Positions 27,391 to 36,703 of a DNA stretch of 64,000 bases are shown here, one piece after another. Source of the stretch: Sulfurivermis fontis (GTDB taxonomy: Bacteria; Pseudomonadota; Gammaproteobacteria; Thiohalomonadales; Thiohalomonadaceae); contig NZ_AP018724.1 of assembly GCF_004001245.1 (NCBI RefSeq), forward strand, positions 2,968,501 through 3,032,500, read 5' to 3'. The notes under the pieces are model-generated. The model was not told where the DNA came from. It was given only the letters and a program-made list of their open reading frames with translations, and searched no databases. How positions within the stretch are numbered: the first letter of the stretch is position 1; each line of letters begins with the position of its first letter. A program made the translations under genes and the position numbers.

Positions 27391-27444
27391 TATACTCGCG
27401 CAGGGACAGGATCGTCCCCGTCATGGCTATCAAGGAGGATGCCC

Positions 27445-27864
27445 ATGCCCGCACGCATTCACAGTACCGTCCTGCTCACCCTGCTCCTCGCCGGCACTGC
27501 TCACGCCGCCACCTTCCAGCGCTGGACCGATGCCGAGGGCCGCATCCACTACGGCGATGCCGCCCCGGCCGGCGCCACTGCCGAAGAGGTGGAGATCGAT
27601 CCCGATCACAACGTCCACGAAGCGCCGCCCGTGCCGCGCTTCACGCCGGCCGCACCGAAGAAACGCCCGCCCCCCCGCAGCGACGCCGCGGCGCAACGTG
27701 AAACCCGCGAGCGGCGGGAGCGGGCGGAGAAATGCGCCGACTACCAGGAGAAATTCGAACACCTGCGCGCGCGCATGCGCGCCGGCTACAAGGCCAGCGA
27801 ATACAACCGACTGATGGAACAGGAAGAGACGCTGCGCCGGAAGATCAAGACCTACTGCGACTGA
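27445..27864 (+). CDS. DUF4124 periplasmic protein
   Basis: 139 residues. A signal peptide (MPARIHSTVLLTLLLAGTAH then AATF) leads into the DUF4124 core FQRWTDAEGRIHYGDAAPAG. A Pro-rich linker and a charged helical tail with two cysteines (KCADYQ, TYCD) follow. DUF4124 proteins are envelope proteins of unknown role in gammaproteobacteria. ATG 27445 is chosen because AAGGAGG ends 6 bases upstream; the ATG at 27439 touches that site. Confidence 0.88.
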   Translation: MPARIHSTVLLTLLLAGTAHAATFQRWTDAEGRIHYGDAAPAGATAEEVEIDPDHNVHEAPPVPRFTPAAPKKRPPPRSDAAAQRETRERRERAEKCADYQEKFEHLRARMRAGYKASEYNRLMEQEETLRRKIKTYCD

Positions 27865-27971
27865 TCGCCCGCAGCACGATACCGGGGCCGGTGCTAGTAT
27901 CAGGCCATTGGGAAAATCCGTACGCAGAGACGGTGGCCCACGCAACGCCCCAGGCGCAAGGGAGAGGGAAC

Positions 27972-29939
27972 ATGAAACGCTCCGGCTACAACCACGCATG
28001 GCTGGTGCTCGGCGCACTCGGCCTCGTACTCGGCGGCCCGCTCCAGGCGGCCGAAACAGACAGCAAACCGACCGTGGAAGACGAAGCGCCGGTCCGCACG
28101 CTCAAACGCCCCCTCCCCGCCACCGTAACTCCGCGCACCACGACGCCCGCCGCGCCCAGGACGGTCGCGCCGGCCGCACCCAAGGCAGTGGCACCGGCCC
28201 ACACCGCACCCAGGGCTGCGCCAGCACCGGCGGCCGCACCGAAGGCCACCACCCGCACACCGGCCCCGGACAAGGCAGCGGAACGCGCACCCTCCCGCGC
28301 AGCGCCCGGCACCGCCACGCTGACCGTGCAAAGTCCCAACGGCGGCGAGACATTCGCGCCGGGCAGCCGCCTGCAGGTGCAGTGGCAGGCCAGCGGCGTG
28401 TCCGGCCCCGGCACCATCCAGCTGCTGCGCGACGAGCGCCAGGTGGCGGTCATCGCCGCCTCAATCAACCTGTCGCAGGGCAAGACCAGCTGGCGCATAC
28501 CGCAGGACCTCAAGGCCGGCAGCTACACCGTGCGCATCCAGAGCCGCGACCGCAAATACAGCGACACCAGCGATCGACCGTTCACCATCGGGGCCGCCAG
28601 AAGCAGCGGGGCAAAACCCTCCGCCAAGAGTGAGCGGGAACGCGGTCAACGCCCCACCGCCGCCGCGGCCACGCCGGACGACGGCAGCGCACAGGCGGCG
28701 CCGGACAGCGATACGACACCCGCCACGCCCGGACTGGACTTCATCGCACCGACCACCGACACGGCGTGGTGCACCAACCAATCGCATGAATTCCGCTGGA
28801 ACTCGACGCTGCCGGCCAACAGCCACGTCGCCATCGACCTCATGCGCTCGGACGGCACGACACTGTGGCAGGCCGTCGCGGCCAACGCGCCCGACACCGG
28901 CAGTTACACCTGGCCCGGCCTGACCAATGCACAGTTCTCCTCCGGCATGATCAGCCTGCGACCGCGCATCAAGAGCAGCGACAACAGCGTGGTGCAGATG
29001 GGCGGGACACTGCATTTCGGCAAGCCGCTGATGCTCAACGCCCCGCAGAGCAATCACACCTGGCGCAAGGGGTCGCAATACACCATCCGCTGGACCCAGT
29101 TGTGCGACCTGCCGGCACCGGCCACCCTCGAACTGCTCAACGCCGCACAACAACCGGTGCTGACCATCGCCGACGGCCTGCCCACCGCCGGGCACCACAT
29201 GCCGCGCTGGTATGAGTGGACCGTGCCCGACGACCTGGCGCCGGGGACCTATCACATCCGCGTGCGCACCGCCGACAACCAGCTGGCCCGCACCGGCTCG
29301 TTCAAGATCGCCAATCCGGTCAGCGTCGCCGTCAGCAGCAGCCTCACCTTCACCCAGCCGGCCAACAACGCCGCCTGGTGCACCAACCAGCCGCACGAAT
29401 TCCGCTGGAACAGCACACTGCCCGCCAACACACGGGTCAAGATCGATCTCATGGAGGCCAACGGTGAAACCGTCTGGCGCAGCATCGTCGCCGACATCCC
29501 CAACAGCGGCAGCTATGCCTGGAGCGGCTACACCGACGTCCACTTCGGCTTCGATATGGGCAGATTCCGGCCGCGCATCGCCACCCTCGACAACAGCGCC
29601 GTCACCGTGGGCGATCGCTTCCACATCGGCAAACACCTGTTCCTCGAAGCGCCGAAGAGCAACTACACCTGGCACCACGGCGCGTCCTACGACATCCTCT
29701 GGACCCAGCTCTGCGACCTGCCCGCACCGGTCAGCGTGGAGCTGCTCGACGCCGGCAAACAACCCGTCGCAACGTTGGCCAGCGGCCTCGGCCCCGCCGG
29801 CTCCTCCGGCCGGCAGATCTACAAGTGGACCGTGCCCAACACCCTCACCCCCGGCACCTACCACATCCGCGTACGCACCGCCGACGGCCAATACATGGAA
29901 GAAAGCTCCTTCACCATCGCCGCGCCGTCGCCGTTCTGA
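27972..29939 (+). CDS. Secreted protein with Kre9/KNH-like Ig repeats
   Basis: 655 residues. A signal peptide (to about residue 27, LQAAE) is followed by a Pro/Ala/Thr-rich linker (residues ~45-110). Next is an Ig-like unit with SPNGGETFAPGSRLQVQW typical of the Kre9/KNH-like (Ser-Thr-rich membrane anchor) domain. Two tandem ~200-residue blocks come next, at about 255-452 and 455-653. Each contains AWCTNQ(S/P)HEFRWNS near its start and WTQLCDLPAP later, with two Ig-like halves. The paired cysteines could form disulfides. Likely a surface or extracellular binding/structural protein; ligand unknown. Confidence 0.82.
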   Translation: MKRSGYNHAWLVLGALGLVLGGPLQAAETDSKPTVEDEAPVRTLKRPLPATVTPRTTTPAAPRTVAPAAPKAVAPAHTAPRAAPAPAAAPKATTRTPAPDKAAERAPSRAAPGTATLTVQSPNGGETFAPGSRLQVQWQASGVSGPGTIQLLRDERQVAVIAASINLSQGKTSWRIPQDLKAGSYTVRIQSRDRKYSDTSDRPFTIGAARSSGAKPSAKSERERGQRPTAAAATPDDGSAQAAPDSDTTPATPGLDFIAPTTDTAWCTNQSHEFRWNSTLPANSHVAIDLMRSDGTTLWQAVAANAPDTGSYTWPGLTNAQFSSGMISLRPRIKSSDNSVVQMGGTLHFGKPLMLNAPQSNHTWRKGSQYTIRWTQLCDLPAPATLELLNAAQQPVLTIADGLPTAGHHMPRWYEWTVPDDLAPGTYHIRVRTADNQLARTGSFKIANPVSVAVSSSLTFTQPANNAAWCTNQPHEFRWNSTLPANTRVKIDLMEANGETVWRSIVADIPNSGSYAWSGYTDVHFGFDMGRFRPRIATLDNSAVTVGDRFHIGKHLFLEAPKSNYTWHHGASYDILWTQLCDLPAPVSVELLDAGKQPVATLASGLGPAGSSGRQIYKWTVPNTLTPGTYHIRVRTADGQYMEESSFTIAAPSPF

Positions 29940-29954
29940 TCCTCGAAAAACAAA

Positions 29955-29983
29955 GGGCGGCGAGGTCAACAACCTCGCCGCCC
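29955..29983. terminator. Bidirectional terminator-like hairpin
   Basis: A perfect 12-bp stem (29955-29966 with 29972-29983) and 5-base loop lie between convergent genes. On the minus strand it is followed by TTTGTTTTTC, giving good termination of leftward transcription; on the plus strand the tail ATATTAT is weaker. Confidence 0.75.
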
Positions 29984-30039
29984 ATATTATGTTGGGCTGA
30001 CAAAGGACACCCAATAATGGTGCCTCTATGCCCATCAAA

Positions 30040-30157
30040 CTATTGCAATAGTTTTTACTCTGACCCCGAACTCCTATTGCAATAGTTTTTACTCTGACCC
30101 CGAACTCCTCACGAACTCCTTTTACTCTGACCCCGAACTCTACCCCGAACTCCTCAA
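30040..30157. repeat. Short tandem repeat array with palindromic core
   Basis: The palindrome CTATTGCAATAG occurs at 30040-30051 and 30074-30085. Each is followed by TTTTTACTCTGACCCCGAAC-type sequence, giving a 34-base period. A third unit without the palindrome runs about 30111-30140, and two partial CCCCGAACTC pieces extend into the coding end of the vWA gene. On the minus strand the word is GGGGTCAGAGTAAAA, which resembles repeats found near REP-associated transposases. No transposase is present here. Too few and too regular for CRISPR. Confidence 0.7.
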
Positions 30158-32221
30158 ACGGCCCATCAGTGACGGCAACACCAGCACTGCCAGCAGGAGC
30201 AGCATGAAGCCGTCGATGGCACCGCCGCCACCGCCGCTGGAGTGGCTCGGACGCGGGGTGGTGTACATCGGCTGCTGGGTATCGAGGCGGCGCGAGACCG
30301 GGGCGCTCTGCGCGCGCTGCTGCTGCGCGGCCTGTTCGATGGCGACGCGCTGCTGGTTGCTGCGCTGGATGTGGCGGGCGGCGAACTGTTCCTCGCGCAG
30401 GACGATCATCGAGGTGTAGTCGGTGACCAGCCCGTACTCTAACGCGATGTCGGTGGCCGCGCGCTTGAGATCGGCGTTCTCGCCGAAGTCTTCCATCTCG
30501 CTCTGGATGTCCTCGATGGCGGCGTAGGCCCACAGGCGTTCCAGTTCCGGGTTGTCCCTGCTCTGGTGGGGGAAGGCGAACTCGGTCTTGTAGGTCTTGG
30601 GCTGGCCGGAGATGCGGCCGGTGATTTCGACCCTGGCGTTGCCGCCGTCGAAGTAATGGCCCATGACGATCAACTGCTGGCCGCGATACAGGCTGCCGAT
30701 TTCTTTCGGCGTCAGGTCGGCCACCTTCACGCCGCCGATCTTCACTTCCACGCCGTGCAGCGCCTCGTGGCTGACCTTGCTCACGGCGGTGAGCAGCTGG
30801 CCGACGATGTCGTCGCTGTTGGAGATGCTGACGGCGAAACCGCCGGAGGCCTTGGTGAGCGCATCGAGCAGCGGACGGTTGGCGCTGTTGCCCATGATGA
30901 AGGTGAACAGGCGCGTGTCCTTGCGCTTGATCATCTCGATGAACTTGCGCTGCGCGGTCTCGCCCACATTGGCCACACCGTCGGTGACCAGCACGATGGC
31001 ACTGGTGCGATCAGCATCGATGGAGTCGAGCCCCATCTGCACGCCGGCATACAGGTTGGTGCCGTTGTGCGGTTGAATACGCATCACCTCGGCGCTGTAG
31101 CGCTTGACCATCTCCGCCGTGGCATTGACGTAGCCGCGGGTCAGCTCCCGCGCGCGGTCGTTGAACAACACGATGCGGAAGCGATCATCGGGACGCAGCT
31201 TGCCCAGGGCGCGCTGCACGCCATCGGCCAGGGTGGCGTACTTGCCCTGCATGGAGCCGGAGATGTCGAGCACGAAGATCCAGTCGCTGCCTTCGCTGAT
31301 CGGCTTGAGGTCCTCGCCGGGGGTGACGGTGAGCATGAAGGTGCCGCGCTTGCCGGCGTCGGGCTTGTAGGTCACGAGGTCGACGCTGCCGGGCAGGCCG
31401 ACCTGATGACGCCAGTAGACCACCAGGTCCTGGTCCAGGGTGAACACCGCCCCGGCCTGTTGCCCCTGCGGGTTGAAGGCCGGGGTCTGGACGCTGCCCT
31501 CTTCCTGCACCGCGGCGGCGCCATTGCCGATGCTCACTTTCCATTCGCCGGGACCGACCTGGCGCACCTGGGCATTGGGCTGGTTGGGCAGGCGCACGGC
31601 ATCCACCGGATAGCCGGACTTGAGGTGCAGGTTGAAACTGAAGGCTGCGGTCACCTTGCTGTCGGCGGTCCAGAACGCCAGCTTCTCCTCGTCGACGCCG
31701 CCCTCTTCCAGCGGATAGACATAGCGGCCGATGCCGGTGTCGACGTGGGCCGCCTGCACGTACACCAGGCGGGTGCGGGTATCCTGCCCGGCGCGCACCG
31801 GGGACACGCTGATGTCGAAGGTCTTGTAGCTGTCCTTCTCGGTGATGCCGGCATCGCGCCCGGCGGCCTTTTCCTCCTCATAGACGCGGCGCGCCTCCTT
31901 CTTCTCCAGCACCTCGCCGATCACCGGCTTGCCGTCGATCCACAGGGTGAACTCGCCCACCGCGCCGTGCTCCGGCACCGGGAAGGAGTAGATCGCCTCC
32001 AGGTCGCGGTCGTGGGGGTTGTGAAACACCTGTTCCACGGTGGTGACCGCGTAGCCGTCCTCCACCACCACGTTGACGTGGTGCTCCTTCAGCGCCAGCG
32101 CCGGCAGACTGCCGTCCGCCGGGGTGAGCAGGCCCGCTGCCTGGGCCAGACCGCCCGCCAGCAGACCGAGGCACAGGGCCAGCGCCCTGCCCGTGACCGT
32201 CCAAACCTTGGTTGTTTCCAT
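30140..32221 (-). CDS. VIT/von Willebrand A protein with GlyGly-CTERM-like tail
   Basis: 693 residues. A signal peptide ends near residue 28 (AQAAG), a VIT domain spans ~35-165, and a vWA domain ~310-490 has the MIDAS DISGS at 319-323. The C-terminus is SSGGGGGAIDG, one hydrophobic helix and Arg residues, like a GlyGly-CTERM sorting tail processed by rhombosortase. ATG 32221 has AAGGAGGT 7 bases upstream. The vWA domain probably binds protein or surface ligands through a metal ion. The last residues (RSSG) and the stop lie in the short-repeat array. Divergent from tetR, with shared operators. Confidence 0.85.
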   Translation of the reverse strand: METTKVWTVTGRALALCLGLLAGGLAQAAGLLTPADGSLPALALKEHHVNVVVEDGYAVTTVEQVFHNPHDRDLEAIYSFPVPEHGAVGEFTLWIDGKPVIGEVLEKKEARRVYEEEKAAGRDAGITEKDSYKTFDISVSPVRAGQDTRTRLVYVQAAHVDTGIGRYVYPLEEGGVDEEKLAFWTADSKVTAAFSFNLHLKSGYPVDAVRLPNQPNAQVRQVGPGEWKVSIGNGAAAVQEEGSVQTPAFNPQGQQAGAVFTLDQDLVVYWRHQVGLPGSVDLVTYKPDAGKRGTFMLTVTPGEDLKPISEGSDWIFVLDISGSMQGKYATLADGVQRALGKLRPDDRFRIVLFNDRARELTRGYVNATAEMVKRYSAEVMRIQPHNGTNLYAGVQMGLDSIDADRTSAIVLVTDGVANVGETAQRKFIEMIKRKDTRLFTFIMGNSANRPLLDALTKASGGFAVSISNSDDIVGQLLTAVSKVSHEALHGVEVKIGGVKVADLTPKEIGSLYRGQQLIVMGHYFDGGNARVEITGRISGQPKTYKTEFAFPHQSRDNPELERLWAYAAIEDIQSEMEDFGENADLKRAATDIALEYGLVTDYTSMIVLREEQFAARHIQRSNQQRVAIEQAAQQQRAQSAPVSRRLDTQQPMYTTPRPSHSSGGGGGAIDGFMLLLLAVLVLPSLMGRLRSSG

Positions 32222-32239
32222 GATGGACCTCCTTAAATA

Positions 32240-32364
32240 AACATCGTTCAATTAATCCGCTGTAAAAACCCGCCGGGGCGGGTGATGACGCTGTCCAGTC
32301 CTCGTTTCTTGCCAACTGAACATCGTTCAATTATTTTGTAGCACACAATTGAACGGTGTTCAAT
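32240..32364. promoter_or_regulatory. Cluster of TetR-type palindromic operators
   Basis: The divergent gap contains ATTGAAC-GGT-GTTCAAT (32348-32364, perfect 7-bp arms) and TGAAC-ATC-GTTCA (32317-32329, perfect 5-bp arms). A third partial copy AACATCGTTCAAT lies at 32240-32252, next to the vWA ribosome site. The spacing and symmetry suit a TetR dimer that controls both its own aas-lplT operon and the vWA gene. Confidence 0.65.
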
Positions 32365-32409
32365 ACTCCGCTACACTGGCTTCCAACATTCAGCAGCAGG
32401 GCAAGACAG

Positions 32410-33009
32410 ATGGCACGACGCAGCGACCACAGCCGGGAAGAAATCCGCCAGATGGCCCTCAACGCCGCCGAGGCCATCGTCGCGGCCGAGGGCTACAAGG
32501 GCCTGTCCGCCCGCAAGGTGGCCACCGCCATCGACTACACCGTGGGCACCCTGTATCTGGTATTCGAGAACCTGGACGACCTGGTCTTGCAGGTGAACGG
32601 CCGCACCCTCGACGCGCTGTACGAGTGGATGCGCGCCCGCCGCGCTCCCGGCGCCGACACGCGCGCCAGCCTGCTGGCCCTGGCCGATGCCTACATCGCC
32701 TACGCCGAGGCGGAGACGCCGCGTTGGAACATGCTGTTCGAGTACGTGACCGACAAAGGCAACGCCCTGCCCGACTGGTATGTGATGAAACTGAGCAAGG
32801 TATTCGGCCTGGCGGAAGTGGCGCTGAAGCCGCTGGCGGATCACCGCAGTGAGCAAGAGATCCAGCAGGCGGCGCGCGTGCTGTGGGCCAGCGTGCATGG
32901 CATCTGCACCCTGAAGATCCGCCACCGCATGGACCTGGCCGGCGGCCAGTCCACCGGCGAGATGGCGCACATGCTCATCGACAATTTTTTGCATGGATTT
33001 GAGGCATAA
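32410..33009 (+). CDS. TetR family regulator
   Basis: 199 residues from ATG 32410. The N-terminal HTH (REEIRQMALNAAEAIVAAEG; LSARKVATAIDYTVGTLYLV) is a standard TetR/AcrR DNA-binding domain. The remaining helices form the ligand domain, with a WHG-type end (ASVHGICTLKI). It is followed after 66 bases by aas and lplT, so it probably senses a fatty-acyl or lysophospholipid signal and represses membrane-repair genes. The ligand is inference. The palindromes at 32317-32364 are its likely binding sites. Confidence 0.9.
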   Translation: MARRSDHSREEIRQMALNAAEAIVAAEGYKGLSARKVATAIDYTVGTLYLVFENLDDLVLQVNGRTLDALYEWMRARRAPGADTRASLLALADAYIAYAEAETPRWNMLFEYVTDKGNALPDWYVMKLSKVFGLAEVALKPLADHRSEQEIQQAARVLWASVHGICTLKIRHRMDLAGGQSTGEMAHMLIDNFLHGFEA

Positions 33010-33075
33010 CCCCCTCCCAGCCTCCCCCGAGGCGGGAGAGGAGAATCGGAACAACAGGAAAAAAGGAGAAAAACG

Positions 33076-35256
33076 ATGGAATGGTTCAAACGCGCGCTGC
33101 GCTGGCTGCTCAAGGCGCTGTACCAGGTGGAAGTGAAGGGACTGGAGAATCTGGAGCAGGGCGGCAGGCGCGTGCTCATCGTCGCCAACCACACCTCCTT
33201 CCTCGATGCCGTGCTGCTGGTGGCCTTCCTCCCCGGCCCGCTCACCTTCGCCGTCAACACCTTCATCGCGCAGAACAAGCTGCTCAAGCCCTTCCTGGCG
33301 CTGGCGAAGATTTTCCCCATGGACCCGACCAACCCGCTGTCGGCCAAGTCGCTGATCCGCTACCTGCAGCAAGACAACCGCGCAGTGATCTTCCCCGAGG
33401 GGCGCATCACCGTCACCGGCTCGCTGATGAAGATCTACGACGGCACCGGCCTCGTCGCCGACAAGTCGGAGGCGATGGTGGTGCCGGTGCGCATCGACGG
33501 CGCGCAGTACACGCCGTTCTCGCGCCTGCGCGGCCGCGTGCGCCTGCGCTGGTTTCCGCAGATCACCCTCACCGTGCTGGAGCCGCGCCGCATCGCCCCG
33601 CCCGCCGAGATTCGCGGCCGCGCCCGCCGCAAGGCGGCCGGCCGTGCCCTGGCCGAGATCATGACCGAAATGATGTTCGCCACCAGCAACTACCGCCGCA
33701 CCCTGTTCCAGGCACTGCTCGATGCGCGCAAGGTTCACGGCGGCAGCCACGTCATCGTCGAGGACATCCAGCGCCGGCCGCTGACCTACAACAAGCTCAT
33801 CGCCGCCGCCTTCGTGCTGGGCGACGTCATCGCGCAGAAGGCGAAGCACGGCGAATACGTCGGCCTGCTGCTGCCCAGCATGACCAGCACCGTCGCCGCC
33901 TTCCTCGGCCTGCATGCCTACGGTCGTGTCCCGGCGATGCTCAACTACACCATCGGCGCCAACGGCATGCGCTCGGCCTGCGAAACGGCGCAGATCAGGA
34001 CCGTCATCACCTCGCGCCGCTTCATCGACGCCGCCAAGTTGGGCGACGCCGTGCGCCAGCTGGAGGAGCAGGTCAAGCTGGTCTACCTGGAAGACCTGGC
34101 CAAACACATCACCCCGCTGGACAAACTCAACGGCCTGGCGCTGTCGCGCCTGGCCTCCTGGGCCTACTACAGAAACGGCGGCGCCACCGATCCGGACGCG
34201 CCGGCGGTGGTGCTGTTCACCTCCGGCTCCGAGGGCGCGCCCAAGGGCGTGGTGCTGTCCCACGCCAACCTGCTCGCCAACCGCGAACAGCTCGCCGCGC
34301 GCGTGGACTTCTCGGCGCAGGACATCATTCTCAACGCCCTGCCGCTGTTTCACTCCTTCGGCCTCACCGCCGGCACGCTGCTGCCGCTGTTCTCCGGCAT
34401 GAAAACCTTCTTCTATCCCTCGCCGCTGCACTACCGCATCGTGCCGGAGATCGCCTACGACGTGAACGCCACCGTGCTGTTCGGCACCAACACCTTCCTC
34501 GCCGGCTATGCGCGCTTCGCCCATCCCTACGATTTCTACTCGGTGCGCTACGTCTTCGCCGGTGCGGAAAAACTGCAGGAGGAGACGCGCCGCGTATGGG
34601 CGGAGAAATTCGGCGTGCGCATCTTCGAGGGCTACGGCGCCACCGAGACCGCGCCGGTGCTCTCCGCCAACACACCGATGGATCACGCCGTCGGCAGCGT
34701 CGGCCGCCTGCTGCCGGGCATCCGCTATCATTTGCAGCCGGTGCCCGGCGTGAAGGAAGGCGGGCGCCTGTTCGTGCACGGCCCCAACGTGATGCTCGGC
34801 TACCTGCTGCACGCCAATCCCGGCGTGCTGGTGCCGGCGGAGTGCGAGCTGGGCCAGGGCTGGTATGACACCGGCGACATCGTCACCATCGACGGCGACG
34901 GTTTCATCCGCATCCAGGGCCGTGCCAAGCGCTTCGCCAAGATCGGCGGCGAGATGGTGTCGCTCACTGCCGTTGAAGAGCTGGTGGCGAAGACCTGGCC
35001 GGGGCACGCCCATGCCGTGGTTGCCCTGCCCGACAAGGCCAAGGGCGAACAACTGATCCTGCTCACCGAACAGGCGAACGCCGAGCGCGGCGCGCTGCTC
35101 GCCGCCGCCAAGGCGGCGGGCATCGCCGAAATCAACGTGCCGAAGAAGATCCTGAGCGTGCGCCAGCTGCCGCTGCTCGGCACCGGCAAGATCGACTACC
35201 CGGCGGTGAAGACCATGGCCGAAGAGCAATTCATCGACGAGGAGGACGTGGCATGA
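33076..35256 (+). CDS. aas: Aas-like acyltransferase/acyl-ACP synthetase fusion
   Basis: 726 residues, bifunctional. Residues 1-~200 form a PlsC-type acyltransferase (NHTSFLDAVLLV with the H-x4-D box; AVIFPEGRITVTGS). The rest is an adenylate-forming ligase (VVLFTSGSEGAPKGVVLSHA; FEGYGATETAPVLS; WYDTGDIVTIDGDGFIRIQG; GTGKIDYPAV with the catalytic Lys). In E. coli Aas re-acylates 2-lysophosphatidylethanolamine delivered by LplT. AAAGGAG lies just before the start. Its stop overlaps the lplT start (ATGA), matching the conserved pair. Confidence 0.93.
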   Translation: MEWFKRALRWLLKALYQVEVKGLENLEQGGRRVLIVANHTSFLDAVLLVAFLPGPLTFAVNTFIAQNKLLKPFLALAKIFPMDPTNPLSAKSLIRYLQQDNRAVIFPEGRITVTGSLMKIYDGTGLVADKSEAMVVPVRIDGAQYTPFSRLRGRVRLRWFPQITLTVLEPRRIAPPAEIRGRARRKAAGRALAEIMTEMMFATSNYRRTLFQALLDARKVHGGSHVIVEDIQRRPLTYNKLIAAAFVLGDVIAQKAKHGEYVGLLLPSMTSTVAAFLGLHAYGRVPAMLNYTIGANGMRSACETAQIRTVITSRRFIDAAKLGDAVRQLEEQVKLVYLEDLAKHITPLDKLNGLALSRLASWAYYRNGGATDPDAPAVVLFTSGSEGAPKGVVLSHANLLANREQLAARVDFSAQDIILNALPLFHSFGLTAGTLLPLFSGMKTFFYPSPLHYRIVPEIAYDVNATVLFGTNTFLAGYARFAHPYDFYSVRYVFAGAEKLQEETRRVWAEKFGVRIFEGYGATETAPVLSANTPMDHAVGSVGRLLPGIRYHLQPVPGVKEGGRLFVHGPNVMLGYLLHANPGVLVPAECELGQGWYDTGDIVTIDGDGFIRIQGRAKRFAKIGGEMVSLTAVEELVAKTWPGHAHAVVALPDKAKGEQLILLTEQANAERGALLAAAKAAGIAEINVPKKILSVRQLPLLGTGKIDYPAVKTMAEEQFIDEEDVA

Positions 35257-36440
35257 ACCGCTCCATCCATACCCTGCTGTTTGCGCAGTTCCTCACCGCC
35301 TTTGCCGACAACGCCATCCTGTTCACCGCCTTTGCGATGATCACGCAGAGCGGCGGTTACGGCGAATGGTACAAGCCGGCCTTGCAGGCTTCCTTCCTCA
35401 TCGCCTTCGTGGTGCTGGCACCGTGGGTGGGCCGCTTCGCCGACCGGCACGCCAAGGGCCGCGTACTCACCTGGGGCAATGGCCTCAAGGCGGCGGGCGC
35501 GTTGCTGCTGCTCGTCGGGATCGACCCGCTGCTGGCCTACGCTGTGGTCGGCATCGGCGCCGCCGTGTACGGTCCGGCCAAGTACGGCATCCTGCCCGAC
35601 CTCGTTGGTCATGAGAATCTGGTCAAGGCCAACGGCTGGGTGGAAGGCTCCACCATCGTCGCCATCGTGCTCGGCGCGGTGATCGGCGCCGGCGTGGCGG
35701 ATCGCAGCATCGGCGGGGCGCTGGCGCTGATCATCGCTTCCTACGTGGTATCGCTGCTCGCCACCCTGTTCATTCCGCAGACCGCCACCAAGCCGCGCGA
35801 CGAACGTCCCGCCGTGCGCCACTTCTTCGCCATGATGGGCGGCTTCTTCACCACCTCGCGCGCGCGCTTCTCCATGCTCGGCGCGGCGATCTTCTGGGCC
35901 GCCGCGGTGGTGCTGCGCGTGATGTTGGTGACCTGGGCACCGGCGGTGCTGCTGACGCACAACACCTCCGACATCGCCAACCTCACGGTATTCATCGCCA
36001 TCGGCATCGCGCTCGGTGCCGTGGTGGTACCCTGGCTGGTGCCCATCGAACGGCTGCGCCGCGCGCGCCTCGCCGCCTATCTGATGGGCTGCTGCATCCT
36101 GCTCCTCGGCATCACCTCCGATCCGCTGTGGGCCAAGGTCGTGCTGCTGCTCATCGGCGTGACCGGCGGCATCTTCGTGGTGCCGATCAATGCCGCGCTG
36201 CAGGACATCGGCCACCGCACCATCGGCGCCGGCGGTGCCGTGGCGATCCAGAACTTCTTCGAGAATCTGGCCATGCTGGCCGGCACCGGCCTCTACACCC
36301 TGGCGCTGACGCAGCACATCGACCCGGTCGCCGCCGTGCTCAGCCTCGGCGTGCTGGTGGTGCTCGCCACCACCATCGTCGCCTGGCACCTGCCGAAGGA
36401 ACCGGAACCGCTGCCGCCGGCGCTGACCGAACAAGCGTAG
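35253..36440 (+). CDS. lplT: Lysophospholipid transporter LplT (MFS)
   Basis: 395 residues with about 12 membrane helices. FLTAFADNAILFTAFAMI and AVYGPAKYGILPDLVGHENL are LplT signatures. It flips lysophospholipids across the inner membrane to Aas. Many gammaproteobacteria have lplT before aas; here the order is tetR-aas-lplT with a 4-base overlap. No defect seen. Confidence 0.94.
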   Translation: MNRSIHTLLFAQFLTAFADNAILFTAFAMITQSGGYGEWYKPALQASFLIAFVVLAPWVGRFADRHAKGRVLTWGNGLKAAGALLLLVGIDPLLAYAVVGIGAAVYGPAKYGILPDLVGHENLVKANGWVEGSTIVAIVLGAVIGAGVADRSIGGALALIIASYVVSLLATLFIPQTATKPRDERPAVRHFFAMMGGFFTTSRARFSMLGAAIFWAAAVVLRVMLVTWAPAVLLTHNTSDIANLTVFIAIGIALGAVVVPWLVPIERLRRARLAAYLMGCCILLLGITSDPLWAKVVLLLIGVTGGIFVVPINAALQDIGHRTIGAGGAVAIQNFFENLAMLAGTGLYTLALTQHIDPVAAVLSLGVLVVLATTIVAWHLPKEPEPLPPALTEQA

Positions 36441-36519
36441 GCATCGAGGCAGGTGGGTACGGCGTCCGGTCTTCCCCTCGAGCAAACCCGAGTACATCAA
36501 CTGCTCGGTCACAATACAA

Positions 36520-36634
36520 GGATGGGTGGAGCGCAGCGCAACCCATCCTGCCGACATCAAACATTGCATCGATGGGTTACGCGTTGCTTCACCCATCTAC
36601 ATGGCACGTCTACTCCCTCCCCCTCGGGGGAGGG
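36520..36634. repeat. Three intergenic inverted repeats
   Basis: In the 263-base gap between convergent lplT and the DUF3240 gene are three inverted repeats. They are GGATGGGT/ACCCATCC (36520-36527 with 36541-36548), GATGGGT/ACCCATC (36571-36577 with 36591-36597) and CCCTCCCCC/GGGGGAGGG (36615-36623 with 36626-36634). The first two resemble common GGGTGGAGCGCAGCG intergenic repeats. They probably end transcription from both sides. No gene is seen in the gap. Confidence 0.6.
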
Positions 36635-36703
36635 CTGGTGAGGGGGCATCCGCGCCTGATCAACAGCACCGACTATCCGCCGCCCGTCATGCTGCGGCCG
36701 TCA

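Noticed and set aside
30034-30157. Possible CRISPR array
   Set aside because: Repeats are contiguous with no unique spacers, only two to three units, and no cas genes are near.
32371-35229. 952-codon open frame antisense to tetR-aas
   Set aside because: Antisense to two clear genes, composition biased to His, Gln, Gly and Val, no recognisable motif.
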